Assembly: GCA_025024175.1 (NCBI GenBank)
Contig: QCXZ01000041.1
Coordinates: forward strand, 37,009,786 to 37,073,785
Length of the DNA stretch: 64,000 bases
DNA from: Rhyzopertha dominica
Taxonomy: Eukaryota; Arthropoda; Insecta; Coleoptera; Bostrichidae
Direction: 5' to 3'
The notes under the pieces were generated by a model. That model saw nothing but the letters and a program-made list of their open reading frames with translations, had not been told where the DNA came from and made no database searches. The stretch's first letter is position 1. Each line of letters opens with the position of its first letter. Of this stretch, positions 60,048-64,000 are shown piece by piece. Both the position numbers and the translations under genes were made by a program.

Positions 60048-60640
60048 CACTACGAATGTTCACGAAACAGATCCCCAAATTGGTGCTCGAAGAGAAATCC
60101 GGCACAAAACAAAAAGCCGATTTGGTATTAATTATATTACAACAAATTAATACACTAAAAACTCGCAGCAACCAATTTGCTAAATCGCAATGACAATTTT
60201 TATTTGCACATCGACTTCAACGAATCACGTTCGATCAATCAGTGTCTCGAATATATTCTACGGTTCTCCCGTATAGCGATAGTGACAACAAGGGAAACAA
60301 AAAACGACTAAAGAAGATCAAGGTTGTAAACAGCCGTTCCAGTCGGGAATAATGATGAGGAAATACGATGTTTCGAATTAATGTTTTTAAATAAATCCAT
60401 AAGGATATCTGTATTATANTTTCTTGCAAATGAAAAAAAGTGTGTTACAACATGCCCACTACAAACCAATACAACAAAAATTTTACCGCTGTTGCATCAG
60501 CAATTAAACAAAGTACACCAATTGGTACAAAAAAATGCATCAATACGTCAGCTTAAAGTTAACTGCAAATGAATATATTTCCGCCCAATTACAATAAAAG
60601 ATAATATAAAAGTGCAAGAAACGTTACATCTAAAAGGTCG
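60048..60640. other. Right flank of BEL element, unassigned
   Basis: The complement and plus strands both carry short frames (for example 60054-60193, plus strand) with no domain I recognise. It may be the other half of an element or gene interrupted by the BEL insertion. One undetermined base at 60419. Confidence 0.25.
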
Positions 60641-60649
60641 CTAGATGTT

Positions 60650-60860
60650 AATGCAATGTCAACTAGTGTACTAAAAGCTGTTATAAATATCATAGATCAA
60701 CCACTCAAGGAAACCTCCAATAACTACATTACAAAGGGAATATTTTCAGAGAACATAAAAGCTGCCCACATAAACCTCATATTTGAAAAGGGAGACACTA
60801 GTGATCTAAAGAACTATCGCATTATTGCCAATTTTTGGAAACTTCGCAAAGCATCGAGTG
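60650..60860 (+). pseudogene. LINE reverse transcriptase fragment
   Basis: The plus-strand frame 60656-60868 reads VLKAVINIIDQPL, then GIFSENIKAAHINLIFEKGD and LKNYRIIANF. This follows the N-terminal RT blocks of jockey-type LINEs, which normally read GIFP..LK.A.V.PIFKKGD....NYRPIS. It lacks the catalytic palm and both element ends. It is unlikely to be the missing 5' part of the relic at 39.2 kb, which lies 21 kb away. Confidence 0.65.
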
Positions 60861-61639
60861 TACATTAACTTATTGTATCTGGCTTTGGATACAAGGCTAA
60901 CCTATAAAAATCGCTGTATTGAATTGACACACAAATTAACTAGTCCTTTATGCAATCAGATGAATCCGCAGAATAATCGAGGAAGAGGGCTTTATCACCT
61001 GCCAGACAATGTTCTACACCAGCATAACGTATGTGACCACGCCCATGCTCACGAGATTCTGCTTCTGCAAAGGAAGGCTATACTGCTCTACAGGCAACGT
61101 TACCTACAAAACTCTGTCAACCGTTATTTAGAGGGAATGGTATTTTCAGTGATACGATAGTTATTGTTATACAAGTAAAAAACAAACAAAAATAGACCAG
61201 CTCTTCCAATCAGAGGATCTGCTAATCTCATAGTGAATAGATTTAGACTTGCACAGTTAATAAAAATACGGCTATATGATATATTTTAACCTGATGAATG
61301 GAAGCAATTGAATTTTACCCAAGTTAAAAACAAGTTTAGGAGCCTAATGATAGATAACCCAATATATATGTGCACTGTAGTTTTTGTTTAATGTAATGTC
61401 TTCTGGAGTGGTGTAAGGTCCATTTTTGCAGATCATCATTTAACTTGCAGCAGAAGCAACTTCATGCTTCAATGCAGCATTTACTACAATTACATACACC
61501 AATATCACAAAACGTCATTTACCCACGTCTTCAATATTTCCAATGTTAAAACATATATTCAAAGATTATTCAGTCAGCCGACATACCTCATGTTTTCACT
61601 TTTCACCATGAGCTAATCTAATAAATTAAGATTTTCGGT

Positions 61640-62110
61640 TGCCTATTTCCGCTTAACATTTGCCCACGCTTTTCGTACTCCGAACAAGGACCGAAATGAA
61701 AAAGAAACTCCTTCGGCCGTTTCAGTGGTGTGCAATTACCTCAAGTATCGCCCGCTGCTGGAGAACGAAATCTCGGACTTTTGCTCCCCCTGGCTCTTCT
61801 CAGTTTTGTTTCCGGCCGGATCTAATATACGCTCCCGGCGTCAATGAAAACGGAAATCTCCGTCTTCTGTCTCAGTCTGGCAGTCGCCGTTTTATCACGG
61901 CCTGCAGTCTCCACGTAGAAATTGTATTGAATCCGAAAGACGTCACGAGCACTAATCTCATTTGAAAAATTGAGGTTGAGTGCAACTTAACCTGGACGCT
62001 ACATTACAATCGGCATGAGTTGCGAAAGGCCTGCAATGAATGCAAAGAGGAATTAATTAAAAGACGGGTTCCCAACAACTACGTTATCAAGGCTTTCCGA
62101 GAAGTAGTGC
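61640..62110. other. GC-richer non-coding island
   Basis: Complex sequence of markedly higher GC than its surroundings. The 101-codon frame 61660-61965 is Arg/Ser-rich, with no domain. Possibly a conserved non-coding element. Confidence 0.3.
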
Positions 62111-62511
62111 TGGTAGGTGTCATTATAGAATGTACTTATCTGAAAATGACATGTTTGGTTTATGTCCATTTCTAATAATCTGAAAACATTGGAGTTATAC
62201 CGTTACATTGTAGTATACGCAGTATAAATTGAATGCGAACTACCTTGAAGGTGCTGCACAGAGAATGCAATAGAGTTCTAGGAACCAGATAATGGCGTGT
62301 TCGGTAACTTACATGATTCTAATATTTGTCAGTGCCCAGTAGCATTTTTCTGAAGATTATGTTTAACTTAATTCACCCTGATTGCGGCGGGTGGTATATT
62401 TTGCAACTCCTCATCCACTTGTCTTGTTTTGCGACCACAAGCTGCTTACTTAACCTTCTATGTTCATATATTTAGTTTCATTTGAGAGCCTCGTTTGAGT
62501 TAAAATTATGA

Positions 62512-62717
62512 TGTCAAGGCAGCGGCGTGCCAATGGGAGGGGAGTAAGAACCTCCTGCAACGCGAAAACAAGAATTACGTTTTAGCCTTGGATAACAGAT
62601 AATTCGACAAATTTAATGTATTAAAATGGAACTGATTTCGTTGCAGTGACGGTGGTCGCAGTTTAGTAATCATGCCCCTCCCCAGGCAACATTTCTTGGC
62701 CCATCACTGTGTCAAGG
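62512..62717. mobile_element. hAT-type MITE with perfect 8-bp target duplication (second)
   Basis: The element proper is 62520-62709 (190 bp), with ends CAGCGGCGTGCCAATGGGAG and, inverted, CAGTGATGGGCCAAGAAATG; the G-rich GGGAGGGG inside the left end faces CCCCTCCCC near the right end. TGTCAAGG flanks both sides (62512-62519 and 62710-62717), the 8-bp duplication of hAT elements. No coding capacity. A different subfamily from the MITE at 9.0 kb. Confidence 0.9.
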
Positions 62718-63006
62718 CGAATGTGGTCGCTAATATATATAAATCTGCAACTTTGTTTCGTATTGTACGTTTGTTCACATCAGCGTCCTTCAACACAAGT
62801 ACTGCAATAGTGCTATTGGAGCGCACACAATTTCAGCACCTTTAATGACGTTTCTTAAACTATTACTGTAACCAATTAAATAAATCATCTGACCTGGCCA
62901 ATTCACTCAGAATTCGTCTTGTTGAGGCTCATTAGTTAGAGGTAGAGAGTAAATCGGCCAAGCCAAAGCAGACGTCGCCTTTATCCATGGCGGGTAGACT
63001 GCTAAA

Positions 63007-63318
63007 TGTGAGAATTTGAGGGCAGATGTCCTCAGTGCCATCTAAGCCGAACTCTGCGAAATAGGTGGTGTGATAAACATTGGTCTAGTGCAGTATCCTA
63101 TCGATGGCATTGGAGTAAGGGCCTCCGTGTGCAAACTAAATTAAATAAATCATCATTAGCCAATGCAGATGATTTTTATAATTCAATCTGCACACGAAGG
63201 CGCTTACTCCAACGCCAACGTGCACTATGCCGATTTCTTTCACAGTTATAGACCGCCTAGTTCGCCGACTTCCGCTTAGATGGCACTGAAGACATCTGCC
63301 ATCAAGTTCTCGTATTAC
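63007..63318. mobile_element. ~310-bp hairpin MITE
   Basis: Arms at about 63007-63135 and 63185-63318 are inverted copies with scattered mismatches: GAGAATTTGAGGGCAGATGT with ACATCTGCCATCAAGTTCTC, AGTGCCATCTAAG with CTTAGATGGCACT, and TTGGAGTAAG.GCCT.CGTGTGCA with its complement. The loop is about 50 bp. No coding frame; target duplication not identified. Confidence 0.7.
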
Positions 63319-63477
63319 TGTAACCGTTGCAATTTATACATCTTCGTATACTGACCATTGACGCAGTGCGCGTCTTATTACTCCAGGTAAGATCGACCAC
63401 CGTTCAAAGGTTATACTTTTTCTCTAGTTGCTACTAGAAATGAAGAAAACGGCGATTTTTCAATCACCGTGATCACT

Positions 63478-63560
63478 GCAGTGATGGCCGAGCGGTCGAC
63501 GCTCAACTGTGATAGTATCACTCTTTAGATCACTGGTCTACTTGTATCGATTAGGAGAGC
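63478..63560 (+). pseudogene. tRNA-Ser/Leu-like segment (SINE head or pseudo-tRNA)
   Basis: GCAGTGATGGCCGAGCGGTC (63478-63497) has an exact type-II tRNA A box, TGGCCGAGCGG, as in tRNA-Ser and tRNA-Leu, with a Ser-like 5' end. The anticodon arm and B box do not form convincingly (a weak GGTCTACTTGTATCG follows), so this is a degraded tRNA or the head of a tRNA-Ser-derived SINE rather than a working gene. Confidence 0.4.
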
Positions 63561-64000
63561 AGATAATGGTAGGCAAAAGCCGAACGGTAAATTAAAGTGA
63601 TGAACTTCATAGCACAAACGCGTTCCTTCCCGTACGTTTGTATTTTACTTTATTTTAGGTTCTTTATTGAGAATTAACATACGGTGGCCATGCAGTGGTG
63701 GTTTACAAATGTCAAAATCAGGAATCAGTCGGGTATAATTGATATATATTTATAGAAAATAAGATTCAGATGTTGACAAAACTTAACAAAACTTTGCAAA
63801 TCAAAACCTTTCAATGCTAAAATAAATAAAATTATGTAAACTTAACATATACTTCTTTAAACAGAGGATTGAACTGATTTCTCAAAAGGCTAAAAACTGT
63901 TTACCGAAGTCCATTTCAAAATAAACTTATTGACTTTAGTATCACTCAGTCTTGAACGACGTTCTATTAACATATAATTCCATCGGGAAAAATTTTTTCA
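63561..64000. other. AT-rich right end, nothing recognised
   Basis: No coding region or repeat seen. Confidence 0.35.

Noticed and set aside
59697..60171. 117- and 119-codon frames over the 5' LTR, matched at 53787-54115
   Set aside because: The same frames occur in both LTRs because the LTR sequence is duplicated; they are not conserved proteins.
63478..63560. Functional tRNA-Ser gene
   Set aside because: Only the 5' part with the A box matches; the anticodon arm and B box do not form.

Overview
The window is AT-rich eukaryotic DNA, and the evidence points to an insect genome. It carries BEL/Pao, Ty1/copia and jockey-type retroelement proteins, a mariner-like transposase of the DUF4817-associated type, hAT-type MITEs, THAP-domain fragments and tRNA- and 5S-derived repeats. 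I cannot name the species; a beetle or another insect with a large, repeat-rich genome is a guess. I found no intact single-copy host gene, and most short open frames look like chance frames in AT-rich DNA. The stretch is best read as intergenic DNA or one very large intron, made of transposon relics of different ages and several GC-richer islands without coding potential.

Left third (1-21.6 kb). Two THAP zinc-finger relics share one parent: one at 3.5-4.0 kb, its sister at 31.95-32.6 kb. A 1.5 kb foldback-like palindrome (5318-6798) has arms containing 30-bp tandem repeats. A tRNA-derived SINE-like unit (6.95-7.22 kb), a MITE (7.39-7.76 kb) and a hAT MITE with a perfect 8-bp target duplication (9040-9298) follow. 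A composite inverted-repeat element lies at 11.6-12.97 kb, with a second copy at 26.5-27.25 kb. A complete but decayed mariner-like transposon has readable ~50-bp TIRs (14664-15960). A 5S rRNA-like segment lies at 16.93-17.02 kb. An 818-bp palindrome (20732-21549) has a near-perfect hairpin at its centre.

Middle (21.6-53 kb). A decayed Ty1/copia pol (24.65-26.1 kb), an inverted-repeat MITE (29.0-29.5 kb), two repeated X-box plus TATA cassettes (34.5 and 35.5 kb), a jockey-like reverse transcriptase relic (39.2-39.8 kb), a tRNA-like inverted repeat (46.76-47.2 kb) and a pogo/Tigger-type transposase relic (50.36-50.7 kb). Several GC-richer islands (8.2, 13.5, 18.4, 23.7, 30.9, 38.1, 42.0, 47.6, 51.3 kb) may be conserved non-coding DNA. 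Two of them (38.2 and 42.0 kb) share a ~105-bp segment in opposite orientation.

Right end (53-64 kb). A structurally complete BEL/Pao retrotransposon on the minus strand (53862-60042) has 228-bp LTRs, a perfect 5-bp target duplication, a tRNA-type primer-binding site and gag, protease, RT, RNase H and integrase. Its LTRs differ at only one readable base, so the insertion is young, yet its frame carries two stop codons and one frameshift. After it come a LINE RT fragment (60.65-60.85 kb), another GC-rich island (61.65-62.1 kb), a second hAT MITE with a perfect 8-bp target duplication (62520-62709), a ~310-bp hairpin MITE (63.0-63.3 kb) and a tRNA-Ser/Leu-like stretch (63.48 kb).
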